DNA of 64,000 nucleotides from Roseiarcus sp963820795 (GTDB lineage: Bacteria > Pseudomonadota > Alphaproteobacteria > Rhizobiales > Beijerinckiaceae), in assembly GCA_963820795.1 (NCBI GenBank), contig CAWGBJ010000009.1, forward strand, positions 372,001 to 436,000, in the 5' to 3' direction. Positions 18,414-29,822 of this stretch are shown here, piece by piece (position 1 is the first letter of the stretch; each line of letters opens with the position of its first letter). Both the position numbers and the translations under genes were made by a program. The notes under the pieces were generated by a model. That model was given only the letters and a program-made list of their open reading frames with translations. It was not told where the DNA came from and made no database searches.

Positions 18414-19427
18414 GTGGGAGTTGTCATTCCGCTTGAGGAAAAGTCCGTCGATCGTCTGATCGAACCCCTGTCGGCGCTGGTCGCCGACGATATGGGTCGA
18501 GTCAATCAGACAATTCTGTCCCGTACGGGATCGGATGTCGCGATGATTCCGGAGATCGCCAACCATCTGATCGCCTCCGGCGGCAAGCGCCTGCGGCCGA
18601 TCCTGACGCTGGCGACCGCGGGATTGTGCGACTACGGCGGCGCCGGCCATATCAAGCTCGCCGCCGCGGTCGAGTTCATGCACACCGCGACCCTGCTGCA
18701 CGACGACGTCGTCGACGAAAGCGACATGCGACGGGGCAAAGCCGCCGCCCGGGTGCTCTGGGGCAATGAGGCGAGCGTTCTGGTCGGCGACTTCCTGTTG
18801 GGCCAGGCGTTCAGGATGATGGTCGAGGTCGGCTCGCTGCCCTGCCTCGACGTGCTGTCCAGCGCCGCCGTGGTGATCGCCGAGGGCGAGGTGATGCAGC
18901 TCTCGGCCGCCAAGGACACTGAGACGACCGAGGATGACTATCTGGCGGTCATTCGCGCCAAGACCGCCGCCCTCTTCGCCGCCGCCTGCGAGGTCGGCCC
19001 GATCCTCGCCGGCCGCGGCAAGGCGGAGGCTGCGGCCTGCCGGGGTTATGGCGCCAATCTCGGCATCGCCTTCCAGCTGATCGACGACGCGCTCGACTAT
19101 GGCGGCTCGGCGGCCAAGCTCGGCAAGAACGTCGGCGACGATTTCCGCGAGGGCAAGATCACGCTGCCGGTCGTGCTGTCGTTCCGGCGTGGGTCGCAGT
19201 CGGAGCGCGAATTCTGGCGGCGCACGCTGGAAAGGGGCGATCTCGTCGAGGGCGATCTCGAACTGGCGCTCGCCACCATGAAGAAGCACCGCTCCCTCGA
19301 GGACACGGTCGAGCGCGCCCGCCACTATGGCGCCATGGCGCTCGACGCCCTCGAGCTCTTTCCGACATCGGCCTGGAAGCATGCCTTGCGCGGCGCGGTC
19401 GAATTCGCCATCAGCCGGGCCCACTGA
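18414..19427 (+). CDS. ispB: trans-polyprenyl diphosphate synthase (octaprenyl/decaprenyl type)
   Basis: A 337-residue enzyme that extends farnesyl diphosphate with isopentenyl units to make the ubiquinone side chain. First Asp-rich motif LLHDDVVDESD, second QLIDDALDYGG, plus GGKRLRP at the substrate site. GTG 18414 has AAGGGAAAG upstream and gives the usual family length; ATG 18363 is an alternative 17 codons longer. Chain length cannot be read from sequence, though alphaproteobacteria mostly make Q10. Divergent from DUF2007/TrmN6, a common arrangement. Confidence 0.9.
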   Translation: MGVVIPLEEKSVDRLIEPLSALVADDMGRVNQTILSRTGSDVAMIPEIANHLIASGGKRLRPILTLATAGLCDYGGAGHIKLAAAVEFMHTATLLHDDVVDESDMRRGKAAARVLWGNEASVLVGDFLLGQAFRMMVEVGSLPCLDVLSSAAVVIAEGEVMQLSAAKDTETTEDDYLAVIRAKTAALFAAACEVGPILAGRGKAEAAACRGYGANLGIAFQLIDDALDYGGSAAKLGKNVGDDFREGKITLPVVLSFRRGSQSEREFWRRTLERGDLVEGDLELALATMKKHRSLEDTVERARHYGAMALDALELFPTSAWKHALRGAVEFAISRAH

Positions 19428-19436
19428 GGCGGGCTT

Positions 19437-19475
19437 GCCTCGGAGCGCTTCGCTCCATTCAAATCCCGAGGCTTT
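19437..19475. terminator. likely bidirectional terminator between ispB and the GNAT gene
   Basis: A nested hairpin: outer arms GCCTCGG (19437-19443) and CCGAGGC (19466-19472), inner arms GGAGCG and CGCTCC, followed by TTTCC. It separates two convergent genes. Confidence 0.5.
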
Positions 19476-19484
19476 CCTGTAGGC

Positions 19485-19964
19485 TCAAGTCCCGGGCGAC
19501 GCCAGATGTTTCGCCATTCGATAGCCTGAGGACATGCCGAACTTTCCGGTCGGCTCTCCGTCCTCGGCGTAGCCGTTGGCGCGATAGAAGCGATGCGCGG
19601 TCGCGGTGCTCTCGAGACGGGACTCCCGGGCGCCGCGTTCGGCGGCCCGGGCTTCGAGCGTCGCGAGGAGCGCCCGACTGACGCCACGAAATCTCGCCTC
19701 GGGCGAGACGTAGTTCAGGGTGATCTCCCCGGCGTCCGTCACCATGCCGACCGCTGCGATCGCGCCGTCCTCGACCGCCACGATGAGGGAAGCGTCGGGA
19801 CGCGCGATCCAGGTCGCCACATTTTCCGGCGTCTTGTTGGCGAGCCAGCGCGCGAGGACAACCGGGTCGTTTCCGTGATCGGCGCCGCAGAGCTCGACGA
19901 TCGACCTTCGCAGCACCGTGCATGCCTCTTCGGCGTCGACGGCGACGGCGTCGCGGATCTCCAT
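19485..19964 (-). CDS. GNAT-family N-acetyltransferase
   Basis: A 159-residue protein with the Gcn5-related fold. The acetyl-CoA loop is in NYVSPEARFRGVSRALLATLE, where R-x-x-G-V-S replaces the usual R-G-x-G-x-G/A. The C-terminal helix and strand read STATAHRFYRANGY, typical of the family. Substrate unknown. Convergent with ispB, and followed upstream by an unrelated phosphatase gene. Confidence 0.85.
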   Translation of the reverse strand: MEIRDAVAVDAEEACTVLRRSIVELCGADHGNDPVVLARWLANKTPENVATWIARPDASLIVAVEDGAIAAVGMVTDAGEITLNYVSPEARFRGVSRALLATLEARAAERGARESRLESTATAHRFYRANGYAEDGEPTGKFGMSSGYRMAKHLASPGT

Positions 19965-20099
19965 CTCCGGACGATAGCGCCCCGCTTAAGCCGCGACAAC
20001 CAACGCCAGAGGCCTTTAGCGACGATCTTCGGGCGCGTGATCTCGCCGTTCGCGTCTCAGCCGCGCAACATGTGAACTGAGTTCAAAGACTGGACGAAC

Positions 20100-20696
20100 T
20101 CAATGCGGGCAGGTCTCGAGCTGCCCGTTCAGACCCTCCGCCTTCCGCTCGAACGTCGCCCTCGGTCCCGACCAGTCTATGGTGACAACGTAGATGCTGT
20201 CGAAGTCGTCGCCATGCCATTTGGGGACATCCGCCCGATCGCCGCCGTGGTCGCTGAGAAGCTGGCCGGCGACGGCCATGATGATCTTATGCTCCCAGCC
20301 GACCAGGACGAGCGCATCGTGATAGGCCTCCTTCTCGAGTTCGGCCTTCAAGGCTGAGGTGTCGTCGAGGCCAATTTGAGTATTGACTGGCATGCCAAAA
20401 GCGATCGCCGTCGGCTCGATGGTCGCCAACGGGCGCACATAGTCGAAAAGAACCCCGCCATCTTCCTTCTGCTCAGCCGGATCGGGCGCGAAAATGGCGT
20501 TTGGCTTACCGAAAGTTGCTTTGATCACCGCCGGCAATTTGAGGGCGCGATTGAGGCCCTGGCAGTCGAGCTGTCCGAGCCCCGCATCGGGCTTCTCGCC
20601 GTGTCGCACGAAAACGATAGTTTCCTTTGCGGCGGCGGCGCCCGCGAGTAGGATCAAGGCAAAGCTCAATACAGAAATTCGCCGCAGTGGCTGCAT
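20100..20696 (-). CDS. exported histidine-phosphatase-like protein
   Basis: A 198-residue product with a signal peptide (LRRISVLSFALILLAGAAAA). TIVFVRHGEKPDAG is the RHG motif of histidine phosphatases, with the His that takes the phosphate. The later LVGWEHKIIMAVAGQ supplies the second His region. ATG 20696 has GGGAG seven bases upstream; the frame remains open to 21158 but that part is a shadow of the space before alr. Likely periplasmic; substrate unknown. Confidence 0.8.
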   Translation of the reverse strand: MQPLRRISVLSFALILLAGAAAAKETIVFVRHGEKPDAGLGQLDCQGLNRALKLPAVIKATFGKPNAIFAPDPAEQKEDGGVLFDYVRPLATIEPTAIAFGMPVNTQIGLDDTSALKAELEKEAYHDALVLVGWEHKIIMAVAGQLLSDHGGDRADVPKWHGDDFDSIYVVTIDWSGPRATFERKAEGLNGQLETCPH

Positions 20697-20830
20697 TTTA
20701 AACTCCCAAACCATTCCTGATCTACAACTTGCTCTCGATATTCCTTGTCTGCAGGCGACGCCAGCAGGTACGCCATCGGGGCCACTCAACGCGGCGGCGT
20801 AGTGTGCACTCTGTCTCGTGTACATCATCT

Positions 20831-21952
20831 TCAGGGGAGATATCGACGCTGGTAGCGCGGCCCCAGGCCCGTGAGAACTTGATAGCCGATCGTGCCGCTC
20901 TTCGTGGCAAAGTCGTCGAGATCTGCCGAGGCGCCGAAGAATTCCGCCCGCGCGCCGGGGCGCGCCGCCTCCTCCGGCAGGTCGGTGACGTCGGCGACGC
21001 AAAGGTCCATCGAGATGCGGCCGACGAGCGGGCAGCGGCGGCCGCCGAGCATGACTTCCGCCCCGGGTTTCGCGTCTGTCGCGCCGGCGCCGCGCGGCAG
21101 GCCGTCGGCGTAGCCGGCGAGCAGCGTTGCGAGCCGCGTGCGCCGGCGGGCAGTCCACTGCGCATTATAGCCGCAGCTTTCGCCAGCCTCGATCCACCGG
21201 GTCTGCTGGACGGCGACCGTCAGCGTCACGACCGGGCGCATCGGGTTGGGGGCCGCCGGCGTCGGATTGCCGCCGAAAAGCGCGTAGCCTGGCCGCGCGA
21301 GATCGTAGATCGGCCGCGCCGGCTGAAACATTCCCGAGGAATTGGCGAGCGACGCTTTCAGCCGCGGGAACGCCGCCCGCGCCGCCTCGAACCGCGCGAT
21401 CTGCCTGGCGTTGATCGGATCGCCGGGAATTTCCGACGAAACGAAGTGGCTCATGATGAGCTCCGCGCCGCTCTCGACGCCGCAACGCTCCATCGCCCTT
21501 TTCAGGGCGGCCAGCAATTCGAGGCCGAGCCGGTTCATGCCGGTGTCGAGATGCAGCGCGCAAGGGCTGATTTCGCCGCGCCGCGCGCCGAAGTCCGACC
21601 AGCGCCGAAGCTCCTCCTCGCTGCCGATCGCGGGCCTCAGCCGATGTTCGGCATAGTCGCCGGGATCGGCGGCCGCCTCGAGGCCGTTCAGGACATAGAT
21701 TTCCGCTTCGTCAGGCAGCAGGCGGCGCGCCATGACGCCCTCGCCAAAGTGGGCGACGAAAAAGACTCTCGCGCCTGCCGCCCACAGCGCCGGCGCCGCC
21801 CGCTCGAGGCCGATCCCATAGGCGTCGGCCTTGACCACGGCGCCCGCCCGTCCGGGCGCGGCGATGCGGGCAAGGGCGCGCCAATTGTCGGCGAGCGCGC
21901 CTAGATCGATGACGAGGCGCCCCGGCGGGGCTGAAAGCGCGGCCTCGTTCAC
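20831..21952 (-). CDS. alr: alanine racemase
   Basis: A 373-residue PLP enzyme that interconverts L- and D-alanine for peptidoglycan. PLP lysine is in VVKADAYGIG. Other motifs are HLDTGMNRLG, MSHF, GYADGLPR and GRISMD, all intact. GTG 21952 has GGAAGA before it and fits homologue length; the frame is open to 22033. In many relatives alr stands alone or near dnaB; here it is next to the divergent yejA. Only one alanine racemase is in the window. Confidence 0.93.
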   Translation of the reverse strand: MNEAALSAPPGRLVIDLGALADNWRALARIAAPGRAGAVVKADAYGIGLERAAPALWAAGARVFFVAHFGEGVMARRLLPDEAEIYVLNGLEAAADPGDYAEHRLRPAIGSEEELRRWSDFGARRGEISPCALHLDTGMNRLGLELLAALKRAMERCGVESGAELIMSHFVSSEIPGDPINARQIARFEAARAAFPRLKASLANSSGMFQPARPIYDLARPGYALFGGNPTPAAPNPMRPVVTLTVAVQQTRWIEAGESCGYNAQWTARRRTRLATLLAGYADGLPRGAGATDAKPGAEVMLGGRRCPLVGRISMDLCVADVTDLPEEAARPGARAEFFGASADLDDFATKSGTIGYQVLTGLGPRYQRRYLP

Positions 21953-22137
21953 ATCTGTTCTTCCATCGCCGCCGTCGCACGAATCGCGCTCATTTCGGCG
22001 ATCGACTATGCGCGCGCCAGTCCCGTCGGGCAATGCGCCCTATATCCACCGTTGCAGCGCCTCGCTTTCGCCGCTCTCGCTGGCAAAGAGCCTCGGCGCG
22101 CGGTAGATCGCGCGACAAACCGAGGCAGCCGATTGCT

Positions 22138-24003
22138 ATGGCGACGATTCTCACCCGCAGGGCAGCGCTGAAGGCCGGCGCCGGCAGCGCCCTTACGGCC
22201 CTTCTCACGCGACCGTTCGCGGTCCTTGCCGACGATTCAGTCGACTCCTACGGGCTTTCGTCGTTCGGCGATCTCGCGCTGCCTCCGGACTTCCCGCATT
22301 TCTCTTACGTCAACCCGGAGGCGCCGACGGGCGGGCTCCTTTCGCTGCAGATCACCAATACCGCCGGCAACCAGAACTTCGACACCTTCGACACCCTCAA
22401 CATCTACAGCTGGAAAGGCGACGGCGCGGCCGGAATGTCGGCCACCTTCGACACGCTGATGACCGCCAACGGCGACGAGCCGGATTCCGTCTACGGCCTT
22501 CTCGCGAAGTCGGTCCGCGTTTCCAACGACAAGCTCGACTACCGCTTCCGCCTTCGCCCGGAAGCGAAATTCTTCGACGGCTCGCGGGTCAGCGCGGCTG
22601 ACGTCGCTTTTTCGCTCAATATCCTCAAGGAAAAGGGCCATCCGGTCTATGCCCAGCTCCTGAAGGAAGTCGAGTCGGCCGCCGCCGAGGGCGACCAGGT
22701 CGTCCACGTGCGCTTCGTCAAGAATCGCAGCCGCGACGCCCATCTGATCGTCGTCGGCATGCCGGTCTTTTCGGCCGCCTGGTGGAAGGGACGCGACTTC
22801 GCCGCGGCGACGCTCGACGCGCCGCTCGGCTCGGGCGCATACAAGGTGAAAACGTTCGAGCAGGGACGCTTCATCGAATTCGAGCGGGACCCGAATTATT
22901 GGGGAGCCAAACTGCCGGTCAATCTCGGCCAGAACAATTTCGATCGCCTGCGCTTCGAATATTATCGCGAGCGGCAGGTGGCCTTCGAGGCCTTCAAAGC
23001 CGGCGCAATCAACTATCACGAGGAATACACGTCGCGCTTCTGGGCGACCGCCTACGATTTTCCCGCCGCCAAGGACGGGCGGGTGAAGAAGGAGGTCCTG
23101 CACAACGGCGCGCCGTCGTCGACGCAAGGCTGGTATCTCAACACACGCCGCGAGCAGTTCCGCGACCCGCGCGTCCGCGAGGCGATCGGCCTCGCCTTCG
23201 ATTTCACCTGGACCAACAAGAACGTGATGTACTCCGCCTACAAGCGGATCGTCTCTTTCTTCCCCAACACCGACATGGAGGCGAAGGGCGCCCCGGGACC
23301 CGACGAGCTCAAGCTGCTCGCGCTCTTCCGCGACAAGCTGCCGCCGTCTGTCTTCGGCGATCCCTATGTGCCGCCTGAAAGCGACGGGTCGGGCTTCGAC
23401 CGCAAGCTCCTGAAACAGGCCTACGAGCTTCTGCTTGGCGCCGGCTGCAAGCGCAACGGCGAAGTGCTGACGCTGCCGAACGGCAAGCCGCTGACCGTCG
23501 AATTCCTCGATTTCAGCAGCGCCCTGCAGCCGCATACGATGCCCTTCATCCAGAATCTCGGCAAGCTCGGCATCCAGGCGAACATGCGGATTGTCGACGC
23601 GGCGCAATACAAGAGCCGCACGGACGCCTTCGACTTCGACGTCGTCACCCAGGCGATGGGCGGCTCGACGACGCCGGGCGCAGATCTCAGGGTGGTGTAC
23701 ACTTCGGCCGCCGCCGCGCAGAACGGCTCGCGTAATCTCGCCGGCATTGCCGATCCGGTCGTCGACGCGCTGGTCGAGACGATCGCCACGGCCAAGTCTC
23801 GGCCGGAACTCAATTCGGCCTGCCGCGCCCTCGACCGCGTGCTGCGAGCAGGGCATTATTGGGTGCCGATGTGGTATCGCGACACGGCTTGGGTGGCCTA
23901 TTGGGACGCATTCTCCCGGCCCGGGCGTCAGCCGAGGCTTGGCACAGGCGCGCCGGGCGCCTGGTGGTGGGACGAAGGGAAGGCGAAGGCGATTGGCCTC
24001 TAG
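22138..24003 (+). CDS. yejA: peptide ABC transporter substrate-binding protein
   Basis: A 621-residue extracytoplasmic binding protein of the SBP_bac_5 family, which captures oligopeptides for YejBEF. Start ATG 22138 (frame open from 22033) gives a twin-arginine signal TRRAALKAG, so export may be by Tat. Family features: HFSYVNPEAPTGG, RFRLRPEAKFFDGS, GSGAYKV, RDPNYWG and the late HYWVPMWY. It heads the yej genes. In E. coli and relatives this system takes up microcin C and other peptides. A second YejA-like protein is encoded at 55959. Confidence 0.9.
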   Translation: MATILTRRAALKAGAGSALTALLTRPFAVLADDSVDSYGLSSFGDLALPPDFPHFSYVNPEAPTGGLLSLQITNTAGNQNFDTFDTLNIYSWKGDGAAGMSATFDTLMTANGDEPDSVYGLLAKSVRVSNDKLDYRFRLRPEAKFFDGSRVSAADVAFSLNILKEKGHPVYAQLLKEVESAAAEGDQVVHVRFVKNRSRDAHLIVVGMPVFSAAWWKGRDFAAATLDAPLGSGAYKVKTFEQGRFIEFERDPNYWGAKLPVNLGQNNFDRLRFEYYRERQVAFEAFKAGAINYHEEYTSRFWATAYDFPAAKDGRVKKEVLHNGAPSSTQGWYLNTRREQFRDPRVREAIGLAFDFTWTNKNVMYSAYKRIVSFFPNTDMEAKGAPGPDELKLLALFRDKLPPSVFGDPYVPPESDGSGFDRKLLKQAYELLLGAGCKRNGEVLTLPNGKPLTVEFLDFSSALQPHTMPFIQNLGKLGIQANMRIVDAAQYKSRTDAFDFDVVTQAMGGSTTPGADLRVVYTSAAAAQNGSRNLAGIADPVVDALVETIATAKSRPELNSACRALDRVLRAGHYWVPMWYRDTAWVAYWDAFSRPGRQPRLGTGAPGAWWWDEGKAKAIGL

Positions 24004-24505
24004 CGCTATCGGCAACCCGACTAAATCGGCAAAGGCGGGCTTCGGCTCTCGCTCCGGTTTGGCAAGGCGCCGCGTTCAGACGAGACGGGCATCCTTCTTA
24101 TCCCCTTGCGGCAGAAGGTGGCGTCCCGAAGGGACGCCGGACGAGGGGGCAGTCGCGCGGAGCGCGACGGCTTCGTCGGGCCCCGCTTTTCTTGCATCAC
24201 GGCGTCAGGCGTCGCCCTTTGAACATGTGAACCATCGCGCTCCGCGCGATTCCCTTCATCCGTCTTTGCTTCGCAACGACAACTTCCCCCGCGAGGGGGG
24301 AAGGATCGTGGAGCCCAGTTGTAATCCATGCTCCTTTTTCTTGCCTCACGGCGTGAGATATCGCCTCCAAGGATTGTGTGAATCCCGTAACTCCACAGGG
24401 GAGGAGCAGAAGCGCCTGACGGGCGCAGACAGACGACGCGGCCCCGTTGCAAGTTGTGCCAATGTGGGCATGACGGGCAGCCGGCGAACCGCAAGCTGAC
24501 TTGAG
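24004..24505. repeat. 502-base gap with compound palindromic repeats between yejA and yejB
   Basis: No gene supported. It holds several perfect hairpins: GGCGTCCC-GAA-GGGACGCC (24120-24138), GTCGCGC-GGA-GCGCGAC (24152-24168), a similar TCGCGC-TCC-GCGCGA near 24235-24250, and CTTCCCCC/GGGGGAAG (24283-24303). A 45-base stretch beginning TTCTTGCATCACGGCGT near 24189 recurs imperfectly near 24341 (TTCTTGCCTCACGGCGT). The text resembles the 'CCCTTGCGG-GAGAAGGTGGC' intergenic repeats common in Rhizobiales. The repeats may terminate or process the yej transcript. Confidence 0.6.
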
Positions 24506-25606
24506 ATGTTCGCCTATATCCTGCGCCGGCTCCTTCTGATGATCCCGACGATCCTCGGCATCATGGCGGTCTCCTTCGCCATCGTTCAGTTCGTGCCCGG
24601 CGGCCCGGTCGAGCGCGCCATCGCGCAATTGCAGGGCGCCGACCAGAGTTCGACGGCCGGTTTCGGCGGGGGAGGCGGTCGGATCGGCGCAGGCGTTTCG
24701 CAATCGGGCGGCGACATCTCCTCCCGCTACCGCGGCTCGCAAGGCCTGGATCCGAAATTCATCAAGGAGCTCGAGAAGCAATACGGCTTCGACAAACCGG
24801 CGCTCGAGCGGTTCTGGATCCTGGTCCGCGACTACGCGACCTTCAATTTCGGCAAGAGCTATTACCGCGACGTGCCGGTCCTTCAGCTCATCGAGGAGAA
24901 GCTGCCGGTGTCGATCTCGCTGGGCTTGTGGATGACCTTCATCTCCTATGCGATCTCGATTCCGCTCGGCATCCGCAAGGCGGTCAAGGACGGGACGCGG
25001 TTCGATACGGCGACCTCGGCCTTGGTGATCTTCGGCTATGCGATCCCGAGCTTTCTTTTCGCGGTGTTCCTGATGGTGCTCTTTTGCGGCGGCTCGTTCT
25101 GGCAGATTTTTCCCTTGCGCGGGCTGACGTCGGACAATTTCGCCGACCTCGACTGGCCGCATAAGATCCTCGATTACCTCTGGCACATCACGCTGCCGGT
25201 GACCGCGCTGGTGCTCGGCTCGTTCGCCACCTCGACGCTGCTGACCAAGAATTCCTTCCTCGACGAGATCAAGAAGTCCTACGTGCAGACCGCGCGGATG
25301 AAGGGCCTGAGCGAGCGGCGCGTGCTCTACGGCCACGTCTTCCGCAATGCGATGCTGATCGTCATCGCCGGCTTTCCCGGCGCGTTCATCGGGGCCTTCT
25401 TCACCGGCTCGCTCCTGATCGAGTCCGTGTTCTCGCTCGATGGCCTCGGCTACCTCTCCTACGACTCGCTCATCCAGCGTGATTATCCAGTCGTGCTCGC
25501 CAACCTCTACATTTTTGCTCTGATCGGCCTCGTCGTGAACCTTATCACCGATCTCACCTACACCTGGATCGATCCGCGCATCGATTTCGAAACGCGCGAG
25601 GTTTAG
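24506..25606 (+). CDS. yejB: peptide ABC transporter permease YejB
   Basis: A 366-residue inner-membrane permease. N-terminal YILRRLLLMIPTILGI begins helix 1. The cytoplasmic EAA loop that contacts the ATPase is near SYVQTARMKGLSERRVLYGHVFRNAML. A glycine-rich insert GGGGGRIGAG after helix 1 is seen in other YejB proteins. Six helices predicted. ATG 24506 opens the frame. It forms the membrane channel with YejE and starts the tight part of the operon. Confidence 0.93.
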   Translation: MFAYILRRLLLMIPTILGIMAVSFAIVQFVPGGPVERAIAQLQGADQSSTAGFGGGGGRIGAGVSQSGGDISSRYRGSQGLDPKFIKELEKQYGFDKPALERFWILVRDYATFNFGKSYYRDVPVLQLIEEKLPVSISLGLWMTFISYAISIPLGIRKAVKDGTRFDTATSALVIFGYAIPSFLFAVFLMVLFCGGSFWQIFPLRGLTSDNFADLDWPHKILDYLWHITLPVTALVLGSFATSTLLTKNSFLDEIKKSYVQTARMKGLSERRVLYGHVFRNAMLIVIAGFPGAFIGAFFTGSLLIESVFSLDGLGYLSYDSLIQRDYPVVLANLYIFALIGLVVNLITDLTYTWIDPRIDFETREV

Positions 25607-25635
25607 CGGATGAGGTTTCTATCCTCCCAACGTTC

Positions 25636-25668
25636 CGTCACGACCGGCCTCGAGCCGGCCATCCGCGC
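25636..25668. repeat. dispersed palindromic repeat, copy 1
   Basis: Sequence begins CGTCACGACCGGCCTCGAGC and continues CGGCCATCC, the form of the 'GTCATG-CCGGGCTTG-CCCGGCCATCC' intergenic repeat common in Rhizobiales. It lies just after the yejB stop and faces the next copy at 25773. Confidence 0.6.
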
Positions 25669-25746
25669 GGTCCCGCTCGACGTGTTGGCAGCTAAAGCGG
25701 CGGCGCCGTTCGGGTCGCTCTCTCGCCCGGATTGGGCGATGAATTC

Positions 25747-26960
25747 ATGACAGACTTGGAGGCTGACGATCGCGTGGATCGCCGGGACAAGCCCGGACAT
25801 GAGGGCGTAGAACCCCCAGTTCAGAGGAAGGCGACCGTTCGCCGGCCCTGGCTCAACCTGTCGCCGATGAACCGTCGGCGGCTCGACAACTTTCGCCGCA
25901 ATCGACGCGGCGCCTGGTCTCTGCGCATCTTCCTGGTTCTCTTCGCTGCCGCGCTGTGCTCGGAGTTCATCGCCAACGACCGGCCGCTGATCGCCATGTA
26001 CAAAGGGGAAGTCCTGTTTCCGGTGTTCGTCGATTATCCGGAGGACAAGTTCGGCGGCTTCCAGGCGCATGCGGACTACCGGGACCCGTTTGTCGCCGAC
26101 GAGATCAAAGCGCACGGCTGGATGCTCTGGCCGCCGATCCACTTCGCCAATTCGACCACCATCCTCGATCCGCCGACGCCGTTGCCGACGCCTCCGACCT
26201 GGCTCTTGAGCGACGCGCAGTGCCGGGCGGCGCTGATGAAGCAGGGCAGGAAGGACGCGGAAACGGTCGCTTCGCCCTGCTGGAAGCTCGAGCCGCTCTG
26301 GCTCGGCTCCGATCAGGACGGACACGACATCGTCGCGCGCCTCCTCTACGGCTTTCGCCTCTCGGTGCTGTTCGGCCTCACCCTCGCCGGCATATCGTCG
26401 GTCATCGGCGTCTTCGCCGGCGCGGTGCAAGGCTATTTTGGCGGCTGGCTGGACCTCATAATGCAGCGGGTGATCGAGATCTGGTCGTCGCTGCCGCATC
26501 TCTACATTCTGATCATCCTGTCGGCCATCCTCGCGCCGAGCTTCATGGTGCTGCTGACGATTCTGCTGCTCTTTTCCTGGGTGAGCCTCGTGCACCTCGT
26601 GCGGGCGGAATTCCTGCGCGCCCGCAACTTCGAATACGTCAACGCCGCTCGGGCGCTCGGGCTTTCCAACGGCAAGATCATCGTCAAGCACGTGCTGCCG
26701 AACGCTATGGTCGCGACGCTGACCTTCCTGCCCTTCATCGTCAATTCCTCGATCAGCACGCTGACCTCGCTCGACTTCCTCGGGCTCGGCATGCCCCCGG
26801 GCTCGCCTTCGCTGGGCGAACTGCTGCTGCAGGGCAAGTCCAATCTTTCGGCGCCATGGATCGGCATTTCGGCCTTCGCCGTCATTGCGCTCTTGCTGTC
26901 GCTACTGATCTTCATCGGCGAAGCGGTGCGCGACGCCTTCGACCCCAGAAAGACCTTCAC

Positions 26961-26964
<4 letters not shown>
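25747..26964 (+). CDS. yejE: peptide ABC transporter permease YejE
   Basis: A 405-residue permease, partner of YejB. The first ~40 residues precede the conserved start of the family (LNLSPMNRRRLDNFRRNRRGAW). Residues 9-20 (RVDRRDKPGHEG) are the translation of a dispersed repeat. ATG 25747 is the likely start; TTG 25732 and ATG 25867 are possible. A large periplasmic loop follows helix 1 (FPVFVDYPEDKFGGFQAHADY). The EAA loop is FEYVNAARALGLSNGKIIVKHVLPNAMV. Its stop overlaps the yejF start by 4 bases (GTGA). Confidence 0.92.
25773..25803. repeat. dispersed palindromic repeat, copy 2, inside yejE
   Basis: CGTGGATCGCCGGGACAAGC followed by CCGGACATGA is the inverse of the GTCATGTCCGGGCTTGTCCCGGCGATCC repeat type. 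It is in frame within yejE and contributes about 10 residues to the protein. Paired in opposite orientation with the copy at 25636. Confidence 0.65.
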
Positions 26965-28588
<1,624 letters not shown>

Positions 28589-28592
<4 letters not shown>

Positions 28593-29822
28593 GCGCGCCT
28601 GCCGGCCGGGCGATCCTCATCGTTCTCGATTCGGTCGGCTGCGGCGGCGCCGAGGACGCCAGAACCTATGGCGACGAGGGCGCGGATACGCTCGGCCACA
28701 TCGCCGAGGCCTGTGCGCTGGGGCTCGGCGACCGCCTCGGCCTGCGGCGCGGCCCCTTGCGCCTGCCCCGCCTCGAGGCGCTCGGCCTCGGGCATGCGAT
28801 GCAGGCCTCGACCGGCCGCCGGCCGCCCGGTTTCATCCTGCCCGAACCCATGGGGCAATGGGGCTTTGGCGTCGAGACGTCGCGCGGCAAGGACACGCCC
28901 TCCGGCCATTGGGAGATCGCCGGGACGCCGGTCGCTTTCGATTGGGGCTATTTCCCCGAGACGATCCCCGCCTTTCCCGAATCGCTGACGGCGGCGCTGA
29001 TCGCCGAAGGCAAGCTCAACGGCATCCTCGGCAACCGGCATGCGTCGGGCACGGCGATCATCGAGGAATTCGGCGAGGAGCACTTAAGGACGGGGAAACC
29101 GATCTGTTACACCTCGGCCGATTCGGTTCTCCAGATCGCTGCGCACGAGGAGGCCTTCGGCCTGGAGCGGCTCTATGAACTCTGCCGGATCGGCCGCCGC
29201 CTCTGCGATCGGCTCAACATCGGCCGGGTGATCGCGCGGCCGTTCGTCGGCCGATCGGCCAAGGATTTCGTCCGCACGCCGCGCCGCAAGGATTTCGCCG
29301 TGCCGCCGCCGAACGGCAATCTCCTCGCAGCGGGCCGCGCAGGCCGGCCGCGCGATCGTCTCGATCGGCAAGATCGGCGACATCTTCGCCCATCGCGACA
29401 CGGGGGTGGAAAAGAAAGGCAAGAGCAACGACGCCAACGTCGACCTGCTGCTCGACACGCTGAAGGCCGCGCCGGACGGCGGGCTCATCTTTGTCAACCT
29501 CGTCGACTTCGACACCGAATACGGCCACCGCCGCGACGTCCCCGGCTACGCCGCCTGCCTCGAGGCGTTCGACGCCCGGCTCGGCGACATCGAAGCCGCG
29601 ATGCGACGACATGACTATTGCGTCATCACCGCCGATCACGGCAACGACCCGACTTTCCGCGGCTTCGACCATACGCGCGAGCACGCGCCGATCCTCGCCT
29701 TCGGCGCGGGCGCGGCGGCCGGGCCGATCGGCGCGCGGTCGTCGCTTGCAGACATCGCCGAGACGATCGCGATTAAGCTCGGCCTGCCGAAGGGACCGCA
29801 CGGGACGGCCTGGGACGCATGA
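28589..29822 (+). pseudogene. deoB: phosphopentomutase, frameshifted
   Basis: DeoB interconverts ribose-1-phosphate and ribose-5-phosphate in nucleoside salvage. The GTG start overlaps yejF. The first frame has the metal-binding ILIVLDSVGCGG, DTLGH, the phospho-Thr region GKDTPSGHWE and FVGR, then reaches PPNGNLL near 29325 and breaks. The second frame gives RAAQAGRAIVSIGKIGDIFA and the metal site VITADHGNDP to the end. One extra base at about 29327-29329 accounts for it. All else is normal. Either an error or a recent mutation; the coupled start keeps it in the yej operon. Confidence 0.85.

Noticed and set aside
18105..19424. Long minus-strand frame across ispB
   Set aside because: Only its last 75 codons (DUF2007) are real; the remainder is antisense to the prenyl synthase.
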